In this document: positions 1 through 7,210 of the stretch, piece by piece
Layout: each line of letters starts with the position of its first letter
Position numbering within the stretch: the first letter of the stretch is position 1
From: Chitinophaga pinensis
GTDB taxonomy: Bacteria > Bacteroidota > Bacteroidia > UKL13-3
NCBI GenBank assembly: GCA_945875195.1
Contig: CAMCJW010000114.1
Location: 1-8,657, forward strand
Length of the DNA: 8,657 bases
Direction of reading: 5' to 3'
Program-made: the position numbers and the translations under genes
Notes under the pieces: generated by a model
Told to the model about the DNA's origin: nothing
Databases searched by the model: none
The model's input: the letters and a program-made list of their open reading frames with translations, nothing else

Positions 1-1149
1 CTCGCCATAATAATTACACTGAGCTAAATACAATCCATAGGTACCAGCAATGTTTTGAATGTTGTTTCCAACAACCTCCACATCCCCAGAAACACCACTT
101 AAGAAATAACTGTAATAACCATAGGTGGGACTACCATCTACAAAGTTTCCTCTAATTTTAGGGTTATTGCGACTTAACAAATACAAACTAGACCAATAAG
201 CTTGAAAGAATACATTTGAATCAATTACCAAGCCAGGCGTGTATAAATTAATGATATTTTGCCCACCTAGATAAATTGAATAAGAGCCAAAGCGAATATT
301 GTTACTTAAGAATGTAAGGTTGCTCGCATTGTCTCCATTTGGACCAAAAACGACTGAATATTGATCTGCAGTGCTAGTGGTATTGATACCTTCAAGAACA
401 CAATTTCTGATCAAAATATTACTTGTGTTGGTATTATTGCTGGTAAATTTATTGATGGAAACTACCCTACCAAAAGTTGCATTGGTGTTTCTAATGGTTA
501 ATCTTTCTAAATTAATAAAAGATACACCACGCAAGCGCACGGTAAAATTATCAACTGATGTAGATGAACTAGAAGTAAGAATAACATCTGCCGCATTGTT
601 GGTAAGCGATTTAAAGGTAATTTTTGCCGAGTCACTTGTTCCCATGATAGTGGTGAAATCTAATTGCCCGGTGTAGGTACCGCTTGCAATATTGAAGGTA
701 ACATTCCCAGAAACACCACCACAATTTAATTTGTTTATGGCATCTGCAAAAGTAAGGAAATTAGAGGCTCCAGAACCAGCAGGATTGATGGTATAAACGC
801 CACTCAATGAACCACAGAATGAAACTTGAGCAGTATCATTCAATGTTTGTGGATCAACAATTGAGTTTGGCATTGTTGTGTATGCTTTCATAGTAACTAA
901 GGCACCAGTAAAATTATACATTTGGTTTGAACCTAAAGGACCACTGGTTGAATCAAACAATACAGTATCGCTGGCGCCTGGCAATAATGTACCGGCGTAA
1001 CTTCTGGTTCTGATTAATGTATCAACCTTATAACTCACATTGGCAGTGGTTACAGTATTTAAACCAAAGTTTCTAATTACCACTCTCACATTGGTTTGAC
1101 CAATTGCAACAGGTTGTGTAGGCTGAAGAATAGCAACAACACCAATATC
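1..1149 (-). repeat. Supramodule 4: CARDB-like domain plus start of beta-helix (residues 1948-2330, cut by window edge)
   Basis: The CARDB-like part (about 1948-2057) ends with K-A-Y-T-T-M-P-N (2035-2042) and N-D-T-A (2051-2054). The helix opens with C2059 and L-S-G-V-Y-T-I-N-P (2062-2070), C2090-G-G-V-S-G, and R-G-V-S-F-I-N-L (2154-2161). Coils follow with landmarks near 2174, 2212, 2238, 2268, 2291 and 2319, including Y-G-Y-Y and Y-G-L-Y. By comparison with the other copies, about 180-200 residues of this helix remain beyond the window, so the full protein is probably at least about 2500 residues long. Confidence 0.8.
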
Positions 1150-4100
1150 CTCACCCGGTCTTGAAAATTCATTCACTCCGGCATCAGGCGCATTTAGGCT
1201 TCTTGGATTACCATCAATATCATCTGTAACTGTAGCCAACACAAATCCCATACTATCCAGCTGCGGGGCTATGGAACGCAAATTGGTTGTAGAGAAGAAA
1301 CTTGGTTGAGCCCATACACTATTTGTATCAATGTTTGGAACAATTAATCCAAGAGCTGCTCTGTAATTAGCTAGTGTTTGAGAAATGGTATTAACGGTTC
1401 GGAAAGGATAAGTAGATGGAGAGTTATAAACGTTATTATTGACTAAAATAGTAGTTAAACTGAGGGAAGCAGTATTGGCACACCAAACAGCCATTGCACC
1501 ATTAGGTGAAGAGAAAACATTGTTAACTATTCTAGAATTATTACTGGTTGTAGGATTTGCATAACTATAATACAATGCACAACTCACATAAGAGGCGTCG
1601 CCAGATGTATTGTTAACTGAATTGTGTGCAATATCATTGAAAAGATTACCAGCATCAAAAATACCATAAGAGGTAAATGAGCCAGAACCCAATTGAATCA
1701 TATTATTGGCAATAATATTCCTTGAAGTTGAAGTTCCATTGTTTTGGAATAGGTATAAACCATAACCACCCAATTGACCCACAAACTGATTTTTTGTGAT
1801 GGTTACTCCATTATCACATTGGTAAATATAGCCTGCAAATGAAGAGGTATTTACGAAATTTCCGGTATTGAATACGCGGTTTTTATGGAATACCAATTGG
1901 TTTTGCCAGAATGCATAGATACCTGAATAGAATGGTTGAATGAAATCTGAATTTGTGATGCTATTGCCAATTGCTTTAGGAGAGGTAGTATTATAAAGTG
2001 TAGCACCATAATAACCTCCTACCAATCTGCAACTATCAATTGAAATAAAGCTTCCGTTATTGCCTGCTGTATTTGGGTTCATTATATTACCTGAAGATAT
2101 AACCGGAGCAAAAGTAGTAAAACCAGCGGTTAACAAAGCAGTCTTTATTGAACACCTAATAAGCTTGTTGCTATCTGCTGCATTGGTAAACAATACCCCA
2201 TAACCTCCGCCACTGGAAGCAGTAGCCTCAATACTTAAATTGCGGAAAGTAAAGTGCTTGGCACCATTCAATAATATGGTGGCTCTTTGAACCGAACCAT
2301 CATGTATGATTCTTGTGGTAGATGAATCTGCACCATTGATGGTAACATTATTGGTAGCCGATAAACCTGGTATACCTGTGTTAATGGTAAGTTCTCCGTT
2401 ATACACACCTGGCGAAACTTGCAAGTTAATTGGTCCAGCCACGCCACATAACTGAATGGTTTGAATAAAGCTTTTTACATTTAAGAAGTTAGTATCTGAA
2501 ACTGCTAAAGCAGGATTAACCGTATAAAATCCAGCTAATGGTGTACAAACAGTTGCATTAACAGTATCGTTTAAGTTTAAGCTATCATTTACCCCGTTTG
2601 GCAAAGACGACCAAGCCTTGATCCTATAAAAACCAGGTGTGGCAAAATTAAATACACCTGCAGTATGCGTGGCGCTATCTCCATTGTTTAAACTTCCGAA
2701 CCAACTAGTAGGTGTTTGGTTAACACCATTGATTTGCCAACCCACATTTGCACTTGTTAAAGTTGCTGCACCATAACTTTTAATCCTTACATCCACATTT
2801 TGAAATCCCAATGATAATGGACTTAAAGGAGTAAGTAACCTACTTACGCCAGCATCGGCGGCAGGCACACTAAATTCATAAGCTCCAATATCAGGTGTTG
2901 CACTTCGCAAAGCACCAGTAACGTCTCTTGGCACATCAGGTGTAGAAAACCCTATATTGTTTAAAGTATCATTTCCTGGCTGGTAATATTCTGAGCCAAT
3001 ATTTAACCTAAATAATGGATCAGCAGCAACACTATTTTGATCGTATGCACTGGCATTTGCTGTTCTCCAAGCTGCAAGTGTGGCGAAATTTGCCGCGTAA
3101 TAACCCACAAAATTGTTGGTACCAGCTTGCTTTAAATGCACCGCATTGTTATTGATAACATATCCTGCACCTGTTGTTGCTAAGTAATAAATGTATTTCG
3201 CGCCAGAACCTCCTCTATTTAAGAACCAAATATTATTCCTCAAAGTGGTGGTTGTGGGCGTTCCAGAATTATAATATAAATAAGTTACGCCAGTGCTGGT
3301 ACTTGCAGCATGATCTACAATAAAGGTATTATTAAAAAACCTCAGATTATTAGCGGATAGCTGATAAATTCCATATATCACCCCATTAGATTTGATATCA
3401 TACATTTGATTGTTGCGGAATATAAGAGGTCTAGTTGCTTGTACATTTGTTGCAATAAAATAATATCCGTAGAACTGGTTAGTTGTGGTTTGAAACATTT
3501 GAAAAGGCTGCTTAATAATATTATTTTCAAATGTATCTTGAGCCATTCCATTAACCCCATAAAACCCATAAAATGTACTTGGTGATGATTTGGTTGGGCG
3601 CCATAAGGTATTTCCTGAAATCATAGATCCAGCTGAATAAGTTATATAGAAACCATATAATGTAAAATCACGAATATTGTTGTTTTTAATTATGTTAAAA
3701 GTATTTGTTGCATTGGAAGTATTGGTAGGGTTATAAGAAATTCCATAATATGGCCCTCCAGTGCTATTACCTGTAATTAAGTTATTTTCTATTAAATTAA
3801 ATGACCCATTAATACCTGAATTAGTTGGGCTATTTAATGAACTTGTGAACGCAATCCCAGCAGATAATGAAGATCCAGTAACTGAACCAATATTGATGGT
3901 GCAATTTTGAATTTTATTGTAATTAGCGGCCGAGGTTAATATAACTCCAACACCATAAGAAGCATTTAAACTTCTAATGGATAAATTATTTAACGTTAAA
4001 TAATCAGTTCCAAGTAAATTGAAAATACCGATACTAGAAGGGTTGGTATTATCAAATTGCAGGGTTTCACCATTGCCATTAATAGTAATGGTATTGGTGG

Positions 4101-6990
4101 CGCTTGAACCTGGTATTACATCAAAGAAAACTTGTTCGGTATATGGTCCGCTGCCTGTAAGCACATTCGCAGTAACTGCACCGCCTAATCCTCCAATTTT
4201 TAATAAGGTAGCAAAATTGTTAAAGTTGGTAAATACACCAGGACCAGAGCCAGCCGAATTGATAGTTACCGTTCCAGAAACTTGAGAGGCTGTTAAACCT
4301 CCTAATAAATCATTAGATGTATTAGGGTCGGCCAAACCATTTGGCGAAGTAACCCAAACCTGAATATTATAAAGGGTATTTGCCGCAATGGTAATACTAC
4401 CTAATGAAATATTTGCACTTATAGTGCCACCTGTTAAACTTCCGGTAAAAGAAACTGGCGTTTGGGTAACACCATTTACACTCCAATTAAGTGTTGCAGA
4501 TGTAAGTATAGTAGTACCCGCGTTTCTAATTTTTGCAGATATAGTTTGTAAACCCGCAGTATAAGGAGCTGTAGGAAAAACAATCTCACTCATTGCCGCA
4601 TCAAGAGCGATAGGACTAGCCTCAAATGCGCCTATATCCATAGGTAATGCTCTTGTTGCACCTGTATAATCTAGTGGAGCAAAAGCAATAAGGTTGTCTC
4701 CAGTACCATCATAAGCACCATCTCTTGGCGAATAATTGTTGGCGGCCGTATTCACAAAATTTGGGGCAAAATCAATACTTTGTTGATCCAAAGTAGGCAC
4801 GCCTGCTTTCCAATTTGCCAAGGTTACATAATTTACACCTACATAATTACACAAAGCATAATTTGGTGAGTTGCTGAAATAAGCGTTTTTATTAAAAGTG
4901 GCACCAGATGCGAATGAACCTGCTGTAAAAATGGCATTCTTGGTTGAGTTACCAGTTCTAGTTATTGAAATAAGGTTATTTCTAAAATCTAAAGTACTAC
5001 TTGTTGAAGTAGAAGTATTTGAATACAAACCATAAGTAGTTGCTGTAGCACTTGTAGATAAGGTATTATCAAAAAGTAGCGTATTGTTATAAATTCTGTG
5101 ATTGAAACTAGAGAGTAAATAAAAACCATATAATGGTCCATCTCCATTTATTTTATGAATCAAATTATTGGTAATGATATTTGGTTCAGTTGTAAGACCG
5201 CTATAATTTATACCGTAGAATATATAAGTTGTATTCCCATTGGTTGGTGAACCACCAAATAAATTAGTGATGTTGTTGGCATCAATGGTATCTGCCCTAG
5301 AACCATTTGATAAATAAAATGCGTATGTGGTAGTAACAGTTGTTTTGGTTGGACGTGTTATTAAATTTTGTCTGAACAAAGTTCTATTGCTATTGCTCCA
5401 ATAAATGCCATAAAAATAAAAATTTTGAATTCTATTGTTCACAAATCTGTTGGCCGTTAAAGTAGAAGAACTTGTAGCTGGAGCACCAACTATTCCGAAA
5501 TACATCCCACCAAGGCTTGGATGCCCATTGATTTGGTTATTGATGATATTGTTACGAACACAAGTATTACCAGTTGTGGTAGGTGATGAGATACTGTTAG
5601 AAAATACAATACCTGCAGAATTATTGGCTGTGGTTGAAGTAACAGCCGTTAAATCAATAACACTGTTTCTGATAGTATTTGAGTCACAATTTTGGAAGAA
5701 ATGTACACCCCAACCAAAACTAGCATTTGTTGATTTAAGAATTAAACTATCTATTGTTACGTGTTTAACACCCTGAAAGCGCAATACAGCAATATCACTT
5801 GCTGAACAATTAAATTGAAGTGTACTTCCATTACCATTAAAGATAATATTATTAATGGCAGAAGCGCCGGGTATAGCGGTAATGATTAAATTTTCATTGT
5901 AAATTCCTGGCGTAACATTAACAACAACTGGCCCAGAAACCCCGCATGAAGTAAGCGCTGAATCTATGCCACCTAATGATTTATAATTGGTGGTTCCAGA
6001 TCCATTTGGATTAACAGTATAAGTGCCACTCAATGGACCAGAACAATAGGTAACCAATGTTCTACAAACAGTATCGTTTCCTGGAGTATTATTTGCTGAA
6101 AAATTTGGGTTGCTTGTCCATGCTTTTAAACCAAAATTACCCGTAGATGGTATAGCAACTTGCGTACTAAAAACTGCATTATAGGTTGCACCAGGCAAAA
6201 TAGAAATTGAACTCAATGTTTGTGTAACAGGTGTATTTAAATCTAATTGATAATTGATATCTACACTGGTAATGGTAGTAGTTGAGATATTGGTTACATT
6301 AAAAGAAACAGTATTATTACCAACAATGGCTGCCGTTGGAGAAGTAAATGCTCCCGACATTAAGTCTGCAGTGGTTGCAGGAACTAATAGTGTGTAATCT
6401 TCGTATTCGGCAGAATAAAAACTTGGTCCACAAGGAGGAGGTATTTGGTTCAAACCGTCACTTGCCATTCTAATTCTATAGGCGCCAGCAGAAAGAGTAG
6501 CTGGAATAACAAAGAATCCAGATACTAGTCCGCTAGCAGTTATTTGAGCAGAGGTAAAAACCAATTCTGGCAATGCTACCCCAAAAGTACCATCGTTGTT
6601 GTAATCTATAAAAATTCTAAATGTGGTTGAATTTGAATTACCAACTTGTACCGTATAAAATACAGTATCACTGGCAGCAGCCCTAACGATGAGGCTTGTA
6701 TAATTAAAATAAATGGGTGAACCAGTGCCAGATGGAGTGGTATTATTTATTTGCAATGGAGCGATGGTGGTACCAAACTTGATATTTTGAAAACCCATGC
6801 CATAATTACCAACATTGGTTGCCCCTATACCGGTGCAATAGCTAGGCGGCACAAAGCATTGCGACTTAACCTCATTGGAAAATGGGATAAAAAACAACAT
6901 AAAAATCCATGTTGGCAGGAGATTGATTTTACTAAAAATCAGGTTTGCGGAAATGATTTTTTTGAAAGAAAATTGTAAATAATTATTCAT
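1..6990 (-). CDS. Giant secreted modular protein: signal peptide, GEVED domain, four CARDB-like/beta-helix supramodules (3' end outside window)
   Basis: The minus-strand frame is open for all 2330 codons from the ATG at 6988-6990 to position 1, with an in-frame TAA at 7003-7005 just upstream. That start is chosen because the next Met (residue 31) would leave no basic region before the hydrophobic signal core. Domains in order: signal peptide (1 to about 44), GEVED domain (about 52-204), then four CARDB-like plus beta-helix units at about 207-790, 796-1373, 1378-1942 and 1948 onward. The helices are rich in Asn, Thr, Ser, Gly and Tyr, with repeated N-N-hydrophobic-I and Y-G-hydrophobic-Y motifs. 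Proteins of this build are exported by Bacteroidota, usually by type IX secretion with a C-terminal sorting domain; that end is not in the window. A surface adhesive or structural role is inferred. Beta-helix folds also occur in polysaccharide lyases, but I see no catalytic signature. There is no frameshift or internal stop. Confidence 0.93.
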   Translation of the reverse strand, partial: MNNYLQFSFKKIISANLIFSKINLLPTWIFMLFFIPFSNEVKSQCFVPPSYCTGIGATNVGNYGMGFQNIKFGTTIAPLQINNTTPSGTGSPIYFNYTSLIVRAAASDTVFYTVQVGNSNSTTFRIFIDYNNDGTFGVALPELVFTSAQITASGLVSGFFVIPATLSAGAYRIRMASDGLNQIPPPCGPSFYSAEYEDYTLLVPATTADLMSGAFTSPTAAIVGNNTVSFNVTNISTTTITSVDINYQLDLNTPVTQTLSSISILPGATYNAVFSTQVAIPSTGNFGLKAWTSNPNFSANNTPGNDTVCRTLVTYCSGPLSGTYTVNPNGSGTTNYKSLGGIDSALTSCGVSGPVVVNVTPGIYNENLIITAIPGASAINNIIFNGNGSTLQFNCSASDIAVLRFQGVKHVTIDSLILKSTNASFGWGVHFFQNCDSNTIRNSVIDLTAVTSTTANNSAGIVFSNSISSPTTTGNTCVRNNIINNQINGHPSLGGMYFGIVGAPATSSSTLTANRFVNNRIQNFYFYGIYWSNSNRTLFRQNLITRPTKTTVTTTYAFYLSNGSRADTIDANNITNLFGGSPTNGNTTYIFYGINYSGLTTEPNIITNNLIHKINGDGPLYGFYLLSSFNHRIYNNTLLFDNTLSTSATATTYGLYSNTSTSTSSTLDFRNNLISITRTGNSTKNAIFTAGSFASGATFNKNAYFSNSPNYALCNYVGVNYVTLANWKAGVPTLDQQSIDFAPNFVNTAANNYSPRDGAYDGTGDNLIAFAPLDYTGATRALPMDIGAFEASPIALDAAMSEIVFPTAPYTAGLQTISAKIRNAGTTILTSATLNWSVNGVTQTPVSFTGSLTGGTISANISLGSITIAANTLYNIQVWVTSPNGLADPNTSNDLLGGLTASQVSGTVTINSAGSGPGVFTNFNNFATLLKIGGLGGAVTANVLTGSGPYTEQVFFDVIPGSSATNTITINGNGETLQFDNTNPSSIGIFNLLGTDYLTLNNLSIRSLNASYGVGVILTSAANYNKIQNCTINIGSVTGSSLSAGIAFTSSLNSPTNSGINGSFNLIENNLITGNSTGGPYYGISYNPTNTSNATNTFNIIKNNNIRDFTLYGFYITYSAGSMISGNTLWRPTKSSPSTFYGFYGVNGMAQDTFENNIIKQPFQMFQTTTNQFYGYYFIATNVQATRPLIFRNNQMYDIKSNGVIYGIYQLSANNLRFFNNTFIVDHAASTSTGVTYLYYNSGTPTTTTLRNNIWFLNRGGSGAKYIYYLATTGAGYVINNNAVHLKQAGTNNFVGYYAANFATLAAWRTANASAYDQNSVAADPLFRLNIGSEYYQPGNDTLNNIGFSTPDVPRDVTGALRSATPDIGAYEFSVPAADAGVSRLLTPLSPLSLGFQNVDVRIKSYGAATLTSANVGWQINGVNQTPTSWFGSLNNGDSATHTAGVFNFATPGFYRIKAWSSLPNGVNDSLNLNDTVNATVCTPLAGFYTVNPALAVSDTNFLNVKSFIQTIQLCGVAGPINLQVSPGVYNGELTINTGIPGLSATNNVTINGADSSTTRIIHDGSVQRATILLNGAKHFTFRNLSIEATASSGGGYGVLFTNAADSNKLIRCSIKTALLTAGFTTFAPVISSGNIMNPNTAGNNGSFISIDSCRLVGGYYGATLYNTTSPKAIGNSITNSDFIQPFYSGIYAFWQNQLVFHKNRVFNTGNFVNTSSFAGYIYQCDNGVTITKNQFVGQLGGYGLYLFQNNGTSTSRNIIANNMIQLGSGSFTSYGIFDAGNLFNDIAHNSVNNTSGDASYVSCALYYSYANPTTSNNSRIVNNVFSSPNGAMAVWCANTASLSLTTILVNNNVYNSPSTYPFRTVNTISQTLANYRAALGLIVPNIDTNSVWAQPSFFSTTNLRSIAPQLDSMGFVLATVTDDIDGNPRSLNAPDAGVNEFSRPGEDIGVVAILQPTQPVAIGQTNVRVVIRNFGLNTVTTANVSYKVDTLIRTRSYAGTLLPGASDTVLFDSTSGPLGSNQMYNFTGALVTMKAYTTMPNSIVDPQTLNDTAQVSFCGSLSGVYTINPAGSGASNFLTFADAINKLNCGGVSGNVTFNIASGTYTGQLDFTTIMGTSDSAKITFKSLTNNAADVILTSSSSTSVDNFTVRLRGVSFINLERLTIRNTNATFGRVVSINKFTSNNTNTSNILIRNCVLEGINTTSTADQYSVVFGPNGDNASNLTFLSNNIRFGSYSIYLGGQNIINLYTPGLVIDSNVFFQAYWSSLYLLSRNNPKIRGNFVDGSPTYGYYSYFLSGVSGDVEVVGNNIQNIAGTYGLYLAQCNYYGE
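1165..2859 (-). repeat. Supramodule 3: CARDB-like domain plus beta-helix (residues 1378-1942)
   Basis: The CARDB-like part (1378-1481) carries I-N-G-V-N-Q-T-P-T (1420-1428) and K-A-W-S-S-L-P-N-G (1458-1466), ending N-D-T-V (1474-1477). The helix opens with C1482 and L-A-G-F-Y-T-V-N-P (1485-1493), then C1515-G-V-A-G and I-N-G (1551-1553). Coil landmarks fall near 1598, 1628, 1662, 1690, 1720, 1744, 1776, 1805 and 1834, and it closes with D-A-G-V-N-E-F (1936-1942). The coils are more diverged than in modules 1 and 2, with fewer clean Y-G-hydrophobic-Y strands, but the order of landmarks is kept. Confidence 0.8.
2872..4605 (-). repeat. Supramodule 2: CARDB-like domain plus beta-helix (residues 796-1373)
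   Basis: The CARDB-like part (796 to about 896) carries V-N-G-V-T-Q-T-P-V (838-846) and V-W-V-T-S-P-N-G (877-884). The helix opens with V-S-G-T-V-T-I-N (904-911) and I-N-G-N-G (970-974). It has coil Gly or equivalent positions at 1015, 1045, 1083, 1113, 1142, 1175, 1207, 1238 and 1266, and closes with D-I-G-A-Y-E-F (1367-1373). It is closest to supramodule 1, sharing an R-P-T-K motif in the same coil (1131-1134 here, 546-549 there). Unlike the other three copies, it lacks both Cys of the opening pair. Homologous landmarks lie about 1.75 kb from those of module 1. Confidence 0.82.
4621..6372 (-). repeat. Supramodule 1: CARDB-like domain plus beta-helix (residues 207-790)
   Basis: The CARDB-like Ig-fold part (about 207-309) ends in the signature K-A-W-T-S-N-P-N (289-296) and N-D-T-V-C (305-309). 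The helix part opens with L-S-G-T-Y-T-V-N-P (320-328), C-G-V-S-G (349-353) and F-N-G-N-G (384-388). It continues with Q-G-V-K-H-V-T-I (406-413), then about ten coils whose Y-G-hydrophobic-Y-like strands have their Gly (or its equivalent) at 428, 460, 495, 528, 557, 593, 622, 654, 686 and 712. It closes with D-I-G-A-F-E (785-790). C316 and C349 form one of the conserved Cys pairs. This is the first and best preserved copy of the repeat. Confidence 0.82.
6379..6837 (-). other. GEVED domain (residues about 52-204)
   Basis: The order of signatures fits the GEVED family of extracellular Bacteroidota proteins. An early Cys (C52) is followed by G-F-Q-N-I-K-F-G-T (66-74). A strand leads into the acidic turn D129-Y-N-N-D-G-T-F136, which has the D-x-N-x-D-G spacing of a calcium-binding loop. 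Then come F-F-V-I-P-A (159-164), Y-R-I-R-M (171-175), C187, and the hallmark as A-E-Y-E-D-Y-T (194-200) in place of the usual G-E-V-E-D-Y-T. Calcium binding and a C52-C187 disulfide are inferences. The domain caps the N-terminus ahead of the repeat array, and such domains are generally treated as surface or adhesive modules. Confidence 0.8.
6859..6990 (-). other. Signal peptide of the giant protein (residues 1 to about 44)
   Basis: The N-terminus has Lys residues at 10, 11 and 21, then a hydrophobic core at about 24-37 (LLPTWIFMLFFIPF), then a polar stretch NEVKSQ ending near residue 44. Cleavage around Q44/C45 is a guess. The residues before C45 (V-K-S-Q) do not fit a lipobox, so an ordinary signal peptidase I substrate is more likely than a lipoprotein. 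It marks the protein for Sec export. Confidence 0.75.
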
Positions 6991-7053
6991 GGTTATTTTG
7001 GTTTACTTGACTTAATTTTATGATAATATTGATTGAACTTAAATGAACCAATT

Positions 7054-7083
7054 GAAAATTAATATTTCTATTTAACTTTTCAA
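7054..7083 (-). promoter_or_regulatory. Candidate promoter of the giant gene
   Basis: On the minus strand, TTG (7081-7083) is followed after 19 bases by TAATTTTC (7054-7061). The latter matches five of the six fixed positions of the Bacteroidota -7 element TAnnTTTG. Transcription would begin near 7047, leaving a leader of about 57 bases. The match is imperfect and the region is AT-rich, so this is tentative. No Shine-Dalgarno sequence is visible; the bases before the ATG are A-rich (ACCAAAATAACC), as is common in this phylum. Confidence 0.3.
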
Positions 7084-7124
7084 TTGCTATTACAAGTAAA
7101 TTAATATTTGTGAGAATTGCAAGT

Positions 7125-7169
7125 AAAAAAAAAGGCCACAAACTCTTTCTAGAATTTGCGACCTTTTTT
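7125..7169 (-). terminator. Intrinsic terminator of the PLP enzyme gene
   Basis: In minus-strand RNA, two 13-base arms (7151-7163 and 7134-7146) enclose the tetraloop AGAA (7147-7150). All 13 positions pair, three of them as G-U wobbles. The stem is followed by nine U residues (complement of 7125-7133), and six A residues precede it (complement of 7164-7169). It begins 47 bases after the stop codon at 7211-7213. In plus-strand RNA the three wobbles become C-A mismatches, so the signal works best in the minus direction. It separates the PLP gene from the giant gene downstream on the same strand. Confidence 0.88.
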
Positions 7170-7210
7170 ACAATTTAATTAAGATAAAATTAAGTACTTT
7201 TCATCTCATT

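Noticed and set aside
371..676. Plus-strand open frame of about 100 codons
   Set aside because: It lies antisense within the giant gene. Its translation has no recognisable domain, whereas the opposite strand shows conserved module landmarks here (Y-T-G-Q-L, R-G-V-S-F).
3378..3569. Minus-strand open frame of 63 codons in a different frame
   Set aside because: It overlaps the giant gene's coding frame, which is continuous here and shows regular coil motifs; this is an out-of-frame shadow.
4019..4285. Plus-strand open frame of 88 codons
   Set aside because: It is antisense to the helix 2 opening region, and its hydrophobic, Pro-rich translation comes from the complement of Asn/Thr/Gly codons.
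5435..5776. Plus-strand open frame of 113 codons
   Set aside because: It is antisense to helix 1, with no start signals or domain pattern; the minus strand has the repeat register.
1..6372. Repetitive AT-rich character suggesting a CRISPR array or tandem DNA satellite
   Set aside because: The repetition is at protein level, with degenerate DNA and units of about 30 residues or about 580 residues. There are no identical short repeats with uniform spacers.
6898..6900. Alternative start codon at Met31 of the giant protein
   Set aside because: It would leave only MLFFIPFSNEVKSQ, with no basic N-region, as signal peptide; the ATG at 6990 gives a normal one.
6751..6978. Plus-strand open frame of 75 codons
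   Set aside because: It is antisense to the signal peptide and GEVED domain of the giant protein, which are clearly the real coding content.
1..6990. Polysaccharide lyase or other beta-helix enzyme
   Set aside because: The fold type permits it, but I could find no conserved catalytic cluster. The architecture of several helices with Ig-like hinges fits a structural protein better.
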